64,000 bases of DNA from Geodermatophilus amargosae (lineage in GTDB: Bacteria; Actinomycetota; Actinomycetes; Mycobacteriales; Geodermatophilaceae): assembly GCF_900116515.1 (NCBI RefSeq), contig NZ_FPBA01000018.1:1-64000 (forward strand). Direction: 5' to 3'. Under the pieces are notes generated by a model. That model saw nothing but the letters and a program-made list of their open reading frames with translations. It was not told the origin of the DNA and made no database searches. The translations under genes were made by a program, and so were the position numbers. Below are positions 52,791 through 62,343 of this stretch, one piece after another. How positions within the stretch are numbered: the stretch's first letter is position 1; each line of letters starts with the position of its first letter.

Positions 52791-54371
52791 GTGGACGTGC
52801 TCGACATCGCCCGGTGGCAGTTCGGGATCACGACCGTCTACCACTTCCTGATGGTCCCGCTGACCATCGGCCTGGGGATCCTGGTCGCCGTGATGCACAC
52901 CCAGTGGGTGCGCACCGGCAGGCCCGAGTGGCTGCGGATGACCCGCTTCTGGGGCCGGGTCTACCTGGTCAACTTCGTCCTCGGCGTGGCCACCGGCCTG
53001 GTGCAGGAGTTCCAGTTCGGCCTGGCCTGGAGCGAGTACTCCCGCTTCGTCGGCGACGTGTTCGGCTCGCTGCTCGCGATGGAGGCGCTGCTCGCCTTCT
53101 TCCTCGAGTCGACCTTCCTCGGCCTGTGGATCTTCGGCTGGGGCCGCATCCCGAAGAAGCTGCACCTGGCCTCGCTGTGGGCCGCCGTCATCGGCTCGAT
53201 CGTCAGCGCGTACTTCATCATCGCGGCCAACTCCTGGATGCAGCACCCGGTCGGCGTCACCGTCGGCGACGACGGCCGCCCGCGGCAGGTCGACTTCCTC
53301 GCCGTGCTGACCAACAACACGGCCCTGGCCGCCTTCAGCCACGCGATCGTCGCCGCGCTCATGGTCGCCGGCGCCCTGCTCGTCGGCATCGGCCTGTACC
53401 AGCTGCGCCGGCGGAAGCTGGCCGACAGGTCGGCGACCGACGTCGCGCGCCAGCGCACCGATGACCTGGTGTGGCGCCGCTCGGTCCGGCTCGGCGGCTT
53501 CGTCTCGCTGGCCGCGTTCGTGCTCATCGCCGTCACCGGCGACTGGCAGGGCAAGCTCATGTATCAGCAGCAGCCGCTCAAGATGAGCTCGGCCGAGGCG
53601 CTCTGCGAGACCGAGGCGCCGGCCCCCTTCTCGGTCTTCGCCTGGGGCAAGCTCGGCTCCAACGAGTGCGACGACGTGCACAGCTACACCGTCCCCGGGC
53701 TGCTCTCCTTCCTCGCGCACGGCGACTTCTCCACCGCCGTCCCCGGCGTCAACGAGCTGCAGGAGGAGTACTCCGAGGTCTACGGCGCCACCTACCCCGA
53801 CGACCCGTCCTTCGGCGACCGCGCCGGCCGGCCCATCGACTACACGCCGGTGCTGGCGGTGACCTACTGGAGCTTCCGGCTCATGATCGGCATGGGCGCG
53901 GTCTCGGCCGGTGTCGCGGCCTACGCGCTCTGGTCGACCCGCCGCGGCCGGGTGCCGACCTCGCGGATCGGCGTCTACGGGTCGCTGCTCGCCGTCGGCG
54001 CACCGTTCGCGGCCAACGCGACCGGCTGGATCTTCACCGAGATGGGCCGCCAGCCCTTCGTCGTCCACCCCAACCCCGACGTCCCGGTCGGCGAGCAGGT
54101 GTACTTCTTCACCGCCCAGGCCGTCTCCCCCGGCGTCACCGCCGCCGAGGTGTGGACCTCGCTGATCAGCCTCGGCCTGCTCTACGGCGCGCTCGCGGTG
54201 GTGGAGCTGTTCCTCCTCGTCCGGCTGGTGCGCGGCGGCGTCACCACCGGTGACACCACGCCGACCCCGCCGGCGGTGGGCAGCGGGCGCCGGGACGACG
54301 GATCCGACGACGCGGACCCGCGCCCCGGCGACGACCGCGCCGACGACGACGTCCTCTCCTTCGCGTACTGA
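52791..54371 (+). CDS. cydA: cytochrome bd ubiquinol/menaquinol oxidase subunit I
   Basis: The haem-bearing subunit of the high-affinity terminal oxidase, 526 residues. Haem ligands are visible: His18 in TTVYHFLMVP, His about 184 in FSHAIVAALM and Met about 365 in YWSFRLMIGMG. The motif usually written GRQPW appears as TEMGRQPFVVHP, with Phe for Trp. The Q-loop is of the short actinobacterial type. GTG 52791 follows AAGAGGAG at 8 nt; a GTG at 52752 is less likely. Two palindromic operators precede it. Its C-terminal tail is long and acidic. Confidence 0.95.
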   Translation: MDVLDIARWQFGITTVYHFLMVPLTIGLGILVAVMHTQWVRTGRPEWLRMTRFWGRVYLVNFVLGVATGLVQEFQFGLAWSEYSRFVGDVFGSLLAMEALLAFFLESTFLGLWIFGWGRIPKKLHLASLWAAVIGSIVSAYFIIAANSWMQHPVGVTVGDDGRPRQVDFLAVLTNNTALAAFSHAIVAALMVAGALLVGIGLYQLRRRKLADRSATDVARQRTDDLVWRRSVRLGGFVSLAAFVLIAVTGDWQGKLMYQQQPLKMSSAEALCETEAPAPFSVFAWGKLGSNECDDVHSYTVPGLLSFLAHGDFSTAVPGVNELQEEYSEVYGATYPDDPSFGDRAGRPIDYTPVLAVTYWSFRLMIGMGAVSAGVAAYALWSTRRGRVPTSRIGVYGSLLAVGAPFAANATGWIFTEMGRQPFVVHPNPDVPVGEQVYFFTAQAVSPGVTAAEVWTSLISLGLLYGALAVVELFLLVRLVRGGVTTGDTTPTPPAVGSGRRDDGSDDADPRPGDDRADDDVLSFAY

Positions 54372-54385
54372 CCGGAGTGCCTGAC

Positions 54386-55399
54386 ATGGACCTGCAGACC
54401 CTGTGGTTCGCCGCCGTCGCGGTGCTGTGGACCGGCTTCCTGCTGCTCGAGGGCTTCGACTTCGGCGTCGCCGCGCTGCTGCCGGTGCTCGGCCGGCGGA
54501 CCGCCGACCGGCACCTGATGCTGCGCACCATCGGCCCGGTGTGGGACGGCAACGAGGTCTGGCTGATCACCGCCGCCGGCGCGGTGTTCGCCGCCTTCCC
54601 CGGCTGGTACGCCACCTGGCTGCCGGCGCTGTACCTGCCCTTCGTGCTGGTGCTGCTCGGCCTGATCGTGCGGGCGGTGGCCTTCGAGTGGCGGCACAGC
54701 TCGCACGACCCGCGCTGGGACGCCACCTGGACCCGCGTCATCACCGGCGGCTCGCTGGTGGCCGCGGCCGGCGTCGGCGCGGCGCTGGGGGCCACCACCC
54801 TCGGCCTGCCCATCGACGCCGACGGCACCCGGGTCGGCGGCGCGTTCGCCGGCCTGGGCTGGTCCTCGCTGCTCGGCGCGGCCGCGGTGGTCGGCTTCTC
54901 GCTGGTGCACGGCGCGCTGTTCCTGGCGCTCAAGACCGACGGCCCGCTGCGGCTGCGGGCGCGGGCGTTCGCGCTGCGCTGGTCGCCGGTGGCCGCGCTG
55001 CCGCTGCTGGCGTGGGCCGGCCTGGTGCAGCTGCGGTCGGGCACGGTGGTCACCGCGGTGCTGTGGCTGGTCGCCGCGCTGGCCGTCGTCGTCACCTGGA
55101 CCCGGGTGCGCCTGGACCGCGAGGGGCAGGCCTTCGCCGGCTGGGCCACGGTGCTCCTGGCCTCGGCGGCCACGCTGTTCGGCTCGGCCTTCCCGGTGGT
55201 CGTCCCCTCGACGATCGACCCGGCCTTCGACGTCACGATCGCGCAGGCCTCGGTCAGCGACTACACGCTCACCGTCATGACCTGGGTGGCCGCCGTCGGC
55301 CTGCCGGTGGTGCTCGCCTACCAGGCCTGGACCTACTGGGTGTTCCGCCGCCGGCTCACCGCCGAGCCGACCCACGACGACGCCCCAGTGGCCGCGTGA
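54386..55399 (+). CDS. cydB: cytochrome bd oxidase subunit II
   Basis: 337 residues with about eight TM helices. Family segments: LWTGFLLLEGFDFGVAALLP, RTIGPVWDGNEVWLITAAG (highly conserved) and AFPGWYATWLPALYLPF. ATG 54386 follows CCGGAG at 8 nt; a GTG 9 bases upstream is in frame. It is 14 bases after cydA and overlaps cydDC by 4 nt, so cydA-cydB-cydDC form an operon. Confidence 0.95.
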   Translation: MDLQTLWFAAVAVLWTGFLLLEGFDFGVAALLPVLGRRTADRHLMLRTIGPVWDGNEVWLITAAGAVFAAFPGWYATWLPALYLPFVLVLLGLIVRAVAFEWRHSSHDPRWDATWTRVITGGSLVAAAGVGAALGATTLGLPIDADGTRVGGAFAGLGWSSLLGAAAVVGFSLVHGALFLALKTDGPLRLRARAFALRWSPVAALPLLAWAGLVQLRSGTVVTAVLWLVAALAVVVTWTRVRLDREGQAFAGWATVLLASAATLFGSAFPVVVPSTIDPAFDVTIAQASVSDYTLTVMTWVAAVGLPVVLAYQAWTYWVFRRRLTAEPTHDDAPVAA

Positions 55400-58300
55400 C
55401 GGCAGAGATGGCCATTTCTGCCGCTCCGGCCCGGGGTCCGCTCGCCCCGCTGGCCGGCGTGCCGGGCGTGCCCGGTGCGCTGGTCCGCGCGGCGGCCGCC
55501 GCCCTCGGCTCGACGGCGGGGCTGGTGCTGCTCGCCGCCGGTCTCGCCTCCGCCGTTGCCCGGGCCGCCGGGTACGCCGACGGCGGGGTGCTGCCCCCGC
55601 TCGCGGTCGCCGCCGCCGGCGCCGTGCTGCGCGCGCTGGCCGGCACCCTCGGCGAGCGGGCCGCGGCCCGCGACGCCCGCCGCGCCGAGGACGGGCTGCG
55701 CCGCGCGCTGCTCGGCCGGCTCGCCGCCTCGCCCGCCGCCGTCGCCGCCGCGGGTGGCCCGGCGCCGGCCGCGGTGCTGGCCACCACCCGGCTGGCCGAC
55801 CTCGCCCCGGCGCTGGCCACCTACCTGCCGGCGCTGGCCCAGACGCTCGTCGTCCCGCCGGTGCTGCTGGTCGTGCTGGCCGCCACCGACCTGCTGTCGG
55901 CCGGCCTGGTCGCGGTCACCCTCCCCCTGGTCCCGCTGTTCATGGCGCTGGTCGGCCTGGCCAGCCGCGACGGCACCACCGGCGCCGCCCGCGCGCTGGA
56001 ACGGCTGGCCGCGCACGTCGCCGAGCTGGTCCGCGGCCTGCCCGTGCTGGTCGGCCTCGGCCGCGCCGCCGAGCAGGTCACCGCGCTCGCCGAGCTGGGC
56101 GAGGCCACCCGCCGCCGCACGCTCGCGACCCTGCGGCTGGCCTTCCTCTCCGCACTGGTGCTCGAGCTGATCGCCACGCTGTCGGTGGCGCTGGTCGCGG
56201 TCACCGTCGGCCTGCGGCTGGTGCACGGCGACCTCGACCTCGCCGTCGGCCTCACCGCGCTGCTGCTCGCACCCGAGGCCTTCGCCCCGCTGCGCGCCCT
56301 GGGCACCGCCCACCACGCCGGCGAGGCCGCCACCCTGGCCGCCGGCGAGGCCCGCGCCGTGCTCACCGCCCCCGACGGCCGCTCGCCCGTGGCCACCGGG
56401 GACGACGACGACCCGCGCGGTGCCGACGTCGCCGTCCGCGGCCTCACCGTGCGCCACCCCGGCCGGACGCTGCCGGCGCTCCCGCCGACCGACCTGGTGC
56501 TGCGCCCCGGCGAGCTCGTCGTGCTGCGCGGCGCCAGCGGCTCGGGCAAGTCGACCCTGCTGGCCGCGCTCACCGGCGCGCTCGACCCGTCCGCCGACGT
56601 CGCCGGCACCGTCACCGGCGTGCCGGCCGGCGGAGTCGCGCTGGTCCCGCAGCACCCGCGGACGACGGCGCCCACGGTGGCCGACGAGCTGCGCCGGCAC
56701 GCCGCTGCCGAGCCCGGGGTGGACGCCGTGGTGGCCGAGGCGTTCGTCGTCGAGGCGCTGCAGCGGGTCGGGGCCGAACCCCTGGCCGGGCGCGACTGCA
56801 CCACCCTGTCCCCCGGCGAGCTGCAGCGGGTCGCGGTGGCCCGGGCGCTGGTGCGCGTCCGCCGCGGTGCCCGGCTGCTGCTGCTCGACGAGCCGACCGC
56901 CCACCTCGACGGCGCCTCGGCCGCCCGTGTCGCCGCCGTGCTGGCCTCCCTGCGCGGCACGGTCACGGTCCTGCTGGTCACCCACGACCCGGCCCTGGCC
57001 GCCCTCGCCGACCGCACGGTGACGCTGCCCGGGGTCGCCGTCACCGCCGCTTCCCGGACGACACCGGCGATCTCGCCGCCTCCCGCGGCCCGGGGCGCCG
57101 AGATCGCCGATCTCGCCGGGCCGGCCGCCGCCGGCTCCCCCGTACCGGCGGCGGGGCTCGGCTGGCCGCGGCGGGCGCTGGCGCGCGCGCTCGCGGCGGG
57201 CACCGCCTCGGCCGGCGCGGGCGTCGCCCTCACCGCGGTGAGCGGCTGGCTGATCGTCCGGGCCGCGGAGATGCCGCCGATCCTCACGCTGATGGTCGCC
57301 ATCGTCGGCGTGCGCGCCTTCGGCCTGGGCCGCGCCGCGCTGCGCTGGGTCGAGCGGCTCACCGCGCACGACGCCGCGCTGCGCATGGCCGCCGACCTGC
57401 GGGTCCGCGTCTGGCGGGTGCTGGCCGCGCAGGGCGTGGCCGCCGACCGGACGCCGGGCAGCGCGCTGGCCCGCGTGGTGGGCGACGTCGGCCTGGTGCA
57501 GGACCTCTCGGTGCGCGTGGTGCCGCCCGCGGTGGTCGCCGCCACCGTCCCGGCGCTCACCCTGGCCGCGCTGGCCCTGCTCTCCCCGGCCGCCGCGGGC
57601 ACCGCCGCGCTGGTCCTCGCGGTCACCGCCGCGCTGGTGCTGCTGGTGCACCGCCGGGTCGACGCCGGCGCCGCCCGCACCGAGGGCAGCCTGCGGGTGG
57701 CCGCGCTGCGCGACGTCACCACGGCCCTCGACGGCGCCGCCGACCTGCGCGCCCACGGCCTGGCCGCGGCCACCGCCGCCGACCTCGCCGGCGTCGCCGA
57801 CCGCCGCTCCGCCGTCGCCGCCACCGGCGCCCGGGCGGGCGCGCTCGGCACCGGCCTGGTCGTGCTCGGCACCGGCCTGGCCGCCGTCGCCGCCACCGCG
57901 GTCGGCGTGGCCACCGGCCTCGGCGGCCCGGAGGTCGCGGTGCTCGGCCTCGCGCCGCTCGCGCTCGCCGAGCCGCTCGGTGGCCTGGTGTCCGCGCTGC
58001 AGCGGCGCGGCTCCCTGGCCGACGCCCGCGCCCGCCTCGCCGCCGTCCTCACCGCCCCGGTGCCCGCCGACCCGGCCGATCCACTGCCCGCTCCCGCGGC
58101 CGTGCGCGACCTCGCCGTCACCGACGTGACCGCCGGCTGGCCCGGCGGCCCGGACGTGCTGCACGGCCTGACCACGCGGGCGACCGCCGACGGCGGCTGG
58201 CTGGTGGTGCGCGGCCCCTCCGGCGCCGGCAAGTCGACGTTCCTCGCCGTGCTGCTGGCCGCCCTGCGGCCGCGGTCGGGCAGCTACGTCCTCGGCGGCG

Positions 58301-58800
58301 GCACGGGGGACGTGGACACCGCGCGGCTGACCGGCGAGGCGGTCCGGGCGCGCACCGCCTGGCTGCCGCAGGACGCGCACGTGTTCGCCTCGACCATCCG
58401 CGCGAACCTGGCGCTGGCCGCGCCGCGCGGCGGGCTCACCGGCGCCGACGGCGAGGCGCGGATGACCGCCGCGCTCACCGCGGCCGGCCTCGGCCCGCTG
58501 CTGGCCGGGCTGCCCGAGGGCCTGGACACCCCCGTCGGCGCCGGCGGCACCGCGCTGTCCGGCGGAGAGCGACGGCGGCTGGCCGCGGCCCGCGCGCTGC
58601 TGGCCGACCGCGACGTCGTCCTGCTCGACGAGCCGACCGCGCACCTCGACCCGCCGACCGCCGCCGCGCTGGTGCGCGACCTGCGCGCCGCGCTGGCCGG
58701 CCGGGTGGTCGTCTGCGTGACCCACGACGACGCCGTGGAGCAGCCCGGCGACACCGTCGTCGGGCTCGGCGCGGGAGCCCCGGTCGGCGCCGCTACCTGA
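55396..58800 (+). CDS. cydDC: fused CydD-CydC ABC transporter
   Basis: 1134 residues, two complete ABC half-transporters joined in one chain. The CydD-like half (about 1-560) has six TM helices, Walker A GASGSGKST near 378, signature LSPGELQRVAVARAL and Walker B LLLLDEPTAH. The CydC-like half (about 590-1134) has another TM set, Walker A GPSGAGKST near 940, signature LSGGERRRLAAARALL and VVLLDEPTAH. In E. coli the two are separate; CydDC exports thiols needed for bd oxidase assembly. GTG overlaps the cydB stop. Confidence 0.95.
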   Translation: MTAEMAISAAPARGPLAPLAGVPGVPGALVRAAAAALGSTAGLVLLAAGLASAVARAAGYADGGVLPPLAVAAAGAVLRALAGTLGERAAARDARRAEDGLRRALLGRLAASPAAVAAAGGPAPAAVLATTRLADLAPALATYLPALAQTLVVPPVLLVVLAATDLLSAGLVAVTLPLVPLFMALVGLASRDGTTGAARALERLAAHVAELVRGLPVLVGLGRAAEQVTALAELGEATRRRTLATLRLAFLSALVLELIATLSVALVAVTVGLRLVHGDLDLAVGLTALLLAPEAFAPLRALGTAHHAGEAATLAAGEARAVLTAPDGRSPVATGDDDDPRGADVAVRGLTVRHPGRTLPALPPTDLVLRPGELVVLRGASGSGKSTLLAALTGALDPSADVAGTVTGVPAGGVALVPQHPRTTAPTVADELRRHAAAEPGVDAVVAEAFVVEALQRVGAEPLAGRDCTTLSPGELQRVAVARALVRVRRGARLLLLDEPTAHLDGASAARVAAVLASLRGTVTVLLVTHDPALAALADRTVTLPGVAVTAASRTTPAISPPPAARGAEIADLAGPAAAGSPVPAAGLGWPRRALARALAAGTASAGAGVALTAVSGWLIVRAAEMPPILTLMVAIVGVRAFGLGRAALRWVERLTAHDAALRMAADLRVRVWRVLAAQGVAADRTPGSALARVVGDVGLVQDLSVRVVPPAVVAATVPALTLAALALLSPAAAGTAALVLAVTAALVLLVHRRVDAGAARTEGSLRVAALRDVTTALDGAADLRAHGLAAATAADLAGVADRRSAVAATGARAGALGTGLVVLGTGLAAVAATAVGVATGLGGPEVAVLGLAPLALAEPLGGLVSALQRRGSLADARARLAAVLTAPVPADPADPLPAPAAVRDLAVTDVTAGWPGGPDVLHGLTTRATADGGWLVVRGPSGAGKSTFLAVLLAALRPRSGSYVLGGGTGDVDTARLTGEAVRARTAWLPQDAHVFASTIRANLALAAPRGGLTGADGEARMTAALTAAGLGPLLAGLPEGLDTPVGAGGTALSGGERRRLAAARALLADRDVVLLDEPTAHLDPPTAAALVRDLRAALAGRVVVCVTHDDAVEQPGDTVVGLGAGAPVGAAT

Positions 58801-59467
58801 CGAAGCCGGACCGGTAGGCCAGCACCACGGCCTGCGTGCGGTCCCGCGTGCCGGTCTTGGCCAGTACCGCTGCGACGTGGCTGCGCACCGTCTCGACCCC
58901 GAGCACCAGCGCGGCGGCGATCTCGGCGTTGCTGCGGCCGTCGGCCATCAGCCGCAGCACCTCGCCCTCCCGCGCGGTCAGCCGCGCCAGCTCCGGCACT
59001 CCTGCCGGGCCGGCCGACCGGACGTGCCGCCGGGCCAGCTCGCGGACCGCGTCGGGGAACAGCAGCGACTCCCCGCGGGCGACGGTCCGGATGCCGTGCA
59101 GCACCTCCTCCGGCGTCGAGCGCTTGAGGAGGAAGCCGTCGGCGCCGGCCGCGAGGGCGTCGACGACGTGGTCGTCGTTGGCGAACGTGGTGAGGACCAG
59201 CACGCGGGCCGCCGAGCCGGCGCGGACCAGCGCCCGGGTGGCCGCGATGCCGTCGACCCCCGGCATGCGGACGTCCATGAGGACGACGTGCGGCGCGGTC
59301 CGCCCCACGAGGTCGAGCACCTCCGACCCGTCGCCGGCCTGGCCGACCACCTCCAGGTCCGGCTCGGCCCCGATGACGGCGGCCAGGCCGCTGCGGATCA
59401 GCGGCTCGTCGTCGACCAGCGCGACGCGGACCGTGCCGGTGCCGTGGCCGGTCCCCTGGCCGGTCAC
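58793..59467 (-). CDS. NarL/LuxR-type response regulator
   Basis: 224 residues. The receiver domain starts at VRVALVDDEPLIRSGLAAVI with the phospho-Asp in VLMDVRMPGVDG and the conserved Lys in GADGFLLKRSTPEE. The C-terminal LuxR HTH is LTAREGEVLRLMADGRSNAE and VLGVETVRSHVAAVLAKTG. GTG 59465-59467 overlaps the kinase stop by 4 nt, so kinase and regulator are coupled. It converges with cydDC, overlapping by 8 bp; whether it controls cyd is unknown. Confidence 0.92.
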   Translation of the reverse strand: MTGQGTGHGTGTVRVALVDDEPLIRSGLAAVIGAEPDLEVVGQAGDGSEVLDLVGRTAPHVVLMDVRMPGVDGIAATRALVRAGSAARVLVLTTFANDDHVVDALAAGADGFLLKRSTPEEVLHGIRTVARGESLLFPDAVRELARRHVRSAGPAGVPELARLTAREGEVLRLMADGRSNAEIAAALVLGVETVRSHVAAVLAKTGTRDRTQAVVLAYRSGFVR

Positions 59468-60714
59468 CGCAGCGACCCGCGGGCGTGCACCGGCAGCCGC
59501 ACCGCCAGCACCCACCGGCCGTCGTCGCCGGGCCCGGCGTCCACGACCCCGCGCAGGTCCCGCGCCCGCTCCCGCAGGCCCCGCAGGCCGCGGCCGCCGC
59601 CCGCGGTCCCGGGCACCGTGCCGGGGACCTCGTTGGCCAGCCGGATCCGCAGGTCGCCGGCCGCCTCCACCTCCAGCCGGCAGGCCGCCCCGGGCGCGTG
59701 CCGCAGCGCGTTGGTCAGGCCCTCCTGCACGATGCGGTAGGCCTCCCGCGACACGACCGCCGGCAGCGCGCCCACCTGCCCGGTCACGGACACCTCGACG
59801 CGGGCGCCGGCGGCGCGGGCGGTGCCGACCAGGGCGTCGAGGTCCCGCAGGTCGGGCGCCGGGCCGGTGCCGGCCGGGCCGCCGGACTCCTCGCGCAGCA
59901 GCCCCAGCACGTGGTCGAGGTCGACGAGCGCGCGGCGGGCGGCGTCCTCGGTGGCGCGCAGCGCCGTCTCCGCCGCCGCGGGGTCGCGGGTGAGCAGCCG
60001 GCGGGCCGCCCCGGCCTGGACGGTGACCAGGCTCAGCGAGTGGCCGACGCTGTCGTGCAGCTCGCGGGCCAGCCGGTCGCGCCCGGCGAGCAGCGACACC
60101 GACGCCTCGGCCGCGGCCAGCCGCTCGGCCGTGGACCCGGCCAGCAGCCGGGGCGCGAGGGCGGCCAGCCCGCGGCCGAGCAGGTCGCCGCCCGCGACCA
60201 CGGCGACGGCGAGGACGACGGCCAGCGCCAGCCGCACGCCCCACCCCCCGGGGACGCGGGCGTCGCCGAACAGGCCGCCCGCGTCCGGCGTCGCGGCCAG
60301 CAGCACGGCGGTGGGCAGCCCGACGACGAGCAGGGCGCCGGCCACTCCCCCGGCCAGCACGTGCAGCACCAGCAGCAGCCCGGTGCGCGCCCGCTGCCCC
60401 GCCGTCGTGGACGGGCCGACCCGCTCCTCCGCGCGGCCGGTGAGCAGCGCCCCGACCGCCGCGCCCTCGATCGACCGGCTCTCGGCGAGGGCGCCCACGG
60501 CGGCCAGCGGTGCCGCGACGACGAGGAGGGCGAGCGGCGCGGCGATGACCAGCGGCAGGCCGGAGGTGATCAGGACCTCGACCGGCCAGGCCAGGACGAC
60601 GCCGCCCGCGAGCGCGAACGCCCCGCCCAGGAGCAGGTACACCCAGCGGTGCAGCTCCCGCCGCAGCGCGGGTGACGGGGCGGCCGGCACCACGGCGCCA
60701 TCCTGGCAGGCCAT
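59464..60714 (-). CDS. sensor histidine kinase (HisKA_3 type)
   Basis: 416 residues with four to six TM helices in the first 200 residues and no evident extracytoplasmic sensor. The dimerisation box is GRDRLARELHDSVGHSLSLV with the phospho-His, followed by a GHKL ATPase with VQEGLTNALRHAPG (N-box) and GGGRGLRGLRERARDL (G-box). ATG 60714 starts 6 bases after the membrane protein upstream. It is the partner of the NarL-type regulator. Confidence 0.9.
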   Translation of the reverse strand: MACQDGAVVPAAPSPALRRELHRWVYLLLGGAFALAGGVVLAWPVEVLITSGLPLVIAAPLALLVVAAPLAAVGALAESRSIEGAAVGALLTGRAEERVGPSTTAGQRARTGLLLVLHVLAGGVAGALLVVGLPTAVLLAATPDAGGLFGDARVPGGWGVRLALAVVLAVAVVAGGDLLGRGLAALAPRLLAGSTAERLAAAEASVSLLAGRDRLARELHDSVGHSLSLVTVQAGAARRLLTRDPAAAETALRATEDAARRALVDLDHVLGLLREESGGPAGTGPAPDLRDLDALVGTARAAGARVEVSVTGQVGALPAVVSREAYRIVQEGLTNALRHAPGAACRLEVEAAGDLRIRLANEVPGTVPGTAGGGRGLRGLRERARDLRGVVDAGPGDDGRWVLAVRLPVHARGSLR

Positions 60715-60719
60715 GCCGA

Positions 60720-61916
60720 TCACGAGCGGACGGCGAGCGGCGGCTGCCCCTGGCCGCACGTGGTGCACGCGCCCCGGCGGCGCAGCGCGTAGCCGGTCAC
60801 CGCGGCAGCGAGCGCGAGCCCCCACGGCAGGGTCGGGAACACGAGCAGGAACGACGCCTCGAACAGGTCACCCGAGCGGAGCCCGGCGATCCCGATCGCG
60901 ATCATCCCGGGGCTGGCCGCGAGCAGGACGACGGCCACCAGCCCGCCGGCGAGCACGGGCACCCGCACCGGCACAGGCCGGCCGCGCAGGACCGGTATCC
61001 AGGACGGCCAGACCTCGCCCCAGGGCCGGATGAGCCCGATCGTGAGGACGGCGCCGCCGAGCGCCGCGACGCCCAGGGACAACCCGAACAGCCGCAGCGC
61101 GGGGTCGGACGCGTCCGGCAGCCCCACCGGCCACGGCGTCAGCCAGGTCATGCGCAGCAGCCCGTAGGGCAGCGGGCCGGCGGCGGCGACGAGCGTGGCC
61201 ACCCGTCCCCAGCGGGCGGCCGCCTCCGGACGCGTCCAGGCGGGGCCGGGACGGCCGCAGGCGTCGCACGCGCCGACGGCGGCGCGGCGGACGAGGACCC
61301 CGAGGACGGCGAACAGGACGGCGCCGGCGAGCAGCAGCGCCAGGTGCCCGCGGGGCGGCAGCTCGGCGGCCAGCGACCCGTGCAGCTGCTCGGCGAGGCG
61401 GCCGATGGTCGAGGGCTCGAGCACCCCGCTCGCCAGTCCAGCTCCGACGGCGAGCCCGACGGCGGCCAGCCACGGCCGCGCCCGGCGGCTGCGCAGCGCG
61501 CCGACGGTGAACACGACCAGGAAGGCGGCGGGCGCGACGATCGCGCACAGGTAGCCGAGCAGCACCAGCGCCCGCAGGTCGGCCGTGAGGACGCCCAGGC
61601 CGCCGGCCACCGCGAACGCGGCGACGGCCGTGCCGGTCGAGGGCCGGCGCAGCGCGGCCGCGCCCGTCGCGGCCAGGCCGCCTGCAGCGAGGGCCAGCAC
61701 CATCCAGGCGGTCGTCGTCGGCGGCAGCACGGTCAGCAACCCGGAGCCGCCGTTCTCGTCCCCTCCCTCCAGCCCTGGCCGGGCCGCCGGGTCGAGCAGC
61801 CACCAGGTGGCGACGGCGAGGTGCAGGGCGCTCCAGACCGCGGCGACCCAGAGCGCCCGGCGCAGGACCGGAGCCCGGTCGACCGGGGTGCTGGGCGGGG
61901 AAGCAGTGACGGCCAC
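60720..61916 (-). CDS. multi-spanning membrane protein with two CxxC motifs
   Basis: 398 residues with about ten TM helices. Two CxxC knuckles, VGACDACGRPGP in a middle loop (about residue 215) and GACTTCGQGQPP at the C-terminus, may bind metal or redox-couple. No family is recognised. GTG 61916 follows GGAGG. It is the first gene of the operon with the histidine kinase and response regulator, so it may be an accessory sensor or their target. Confidence 0.75.
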   Translation of the reverse strand: MAVTASPPSTPVDRAPVLRRALWVAAVWSALHLAVATWWLLDPAARPGLEGGDENGGSGLLTVLPPTTTAWMVLALAAGGLAATGAAALRRPSTGTAVAAFAVAGGLGVLTADLRALVLLGYLCAIVAPAAFLVVFTVGALRSRRARPWLAAVGLAVGAGLASGVLEPSTIGRLAEQLHGSLAAELPPRGHLALLLAGAVLFAVLGVLVRRAAVGACDACGRPGPAWTRPEAAARWGRVATLVAAAGPLPYGLLRMTWLTPWPVGLPDASDPALRLFGLSLGVAALGGAVLTIGLIRPWGEVWPSWIPVLRGRPVPVRVPVLAGGLVAVVLLAASPGMIAIGIAGLRSGDLFEASFLLVFPTLPWGLALAAAVTGYALRRRGACTTCGQGQPPLAVRS

Positions 61917-62034
61917 GGGGACCTCCGGTGGTGCTGCCCGGGCGGCTCCCGGGCGGACGCCGTCCAGCCTGGGAGCGCGGGCGCCCGGGCAGCTCCCCCG
62001 CGCGGGGGAACCCGCTCAGCCGCGCGGGGGGAGT

Positions 62035-62343
62035 TCAGGCGGCCGTCGCGGCGAGCGGGCGCGTCCGCGCGCCCGGCGGCACCCGGCGCACCTCGAAGCC
62101 GGGGCTGCGCGGCAGCTGCGGGTCGACGACCAGCGGCAGCCCGGCCGGCTCCCCGAGCAGGGAGTGCGCGGCCGCGTCCCAGCCGAGCTGCGCGCACAGG
62201 CGCTCGGCCAGCTCCGGGCGGACGCGGACCTCCCGGGGCGGGGCGGCACCCGGCTCCCAGGCGACGGCGAGGAGGTCCCTCGCCAAGCCGGGCAGCGGGG
62301 GATGCGCGACGGCGGGGGTGCGGTCGATCGCGAGTGTGGCCAT
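62035..62343 (-). CDS. small uncharacterised protein
   Basis: 102 residues, soluble, Ala/Pro/Arg-rich, with a possible helix RPELAERLCAQLGWDAAAHS and a strand region PLVVDPQLPRSPGFEVRRVP. It belongs to no family I recognise. ATG has a good GGAGG ribosome site and codon use matches the neighbours, so it is likely coding. Confidence 0.6.
   Translation of the reverse strand: MATLAIDRTPAVAHPPLPGLARDLLAVAWEPGAAPPREVRVRPELAERLCAQLGWDAAAHSLLGEPAGLPLVVDPQLPRSPGFEVRRVPPGARTRPLAATAA

Noticed and set aside
55333-58725. A 1130-codon minus-strand open frame opposite cydDC
   Set aside because: Low-complexity Gly/Arg/Gln composition typical of the complement of GC-rich coding DNA; the plus strand has both Walker A/B sets.
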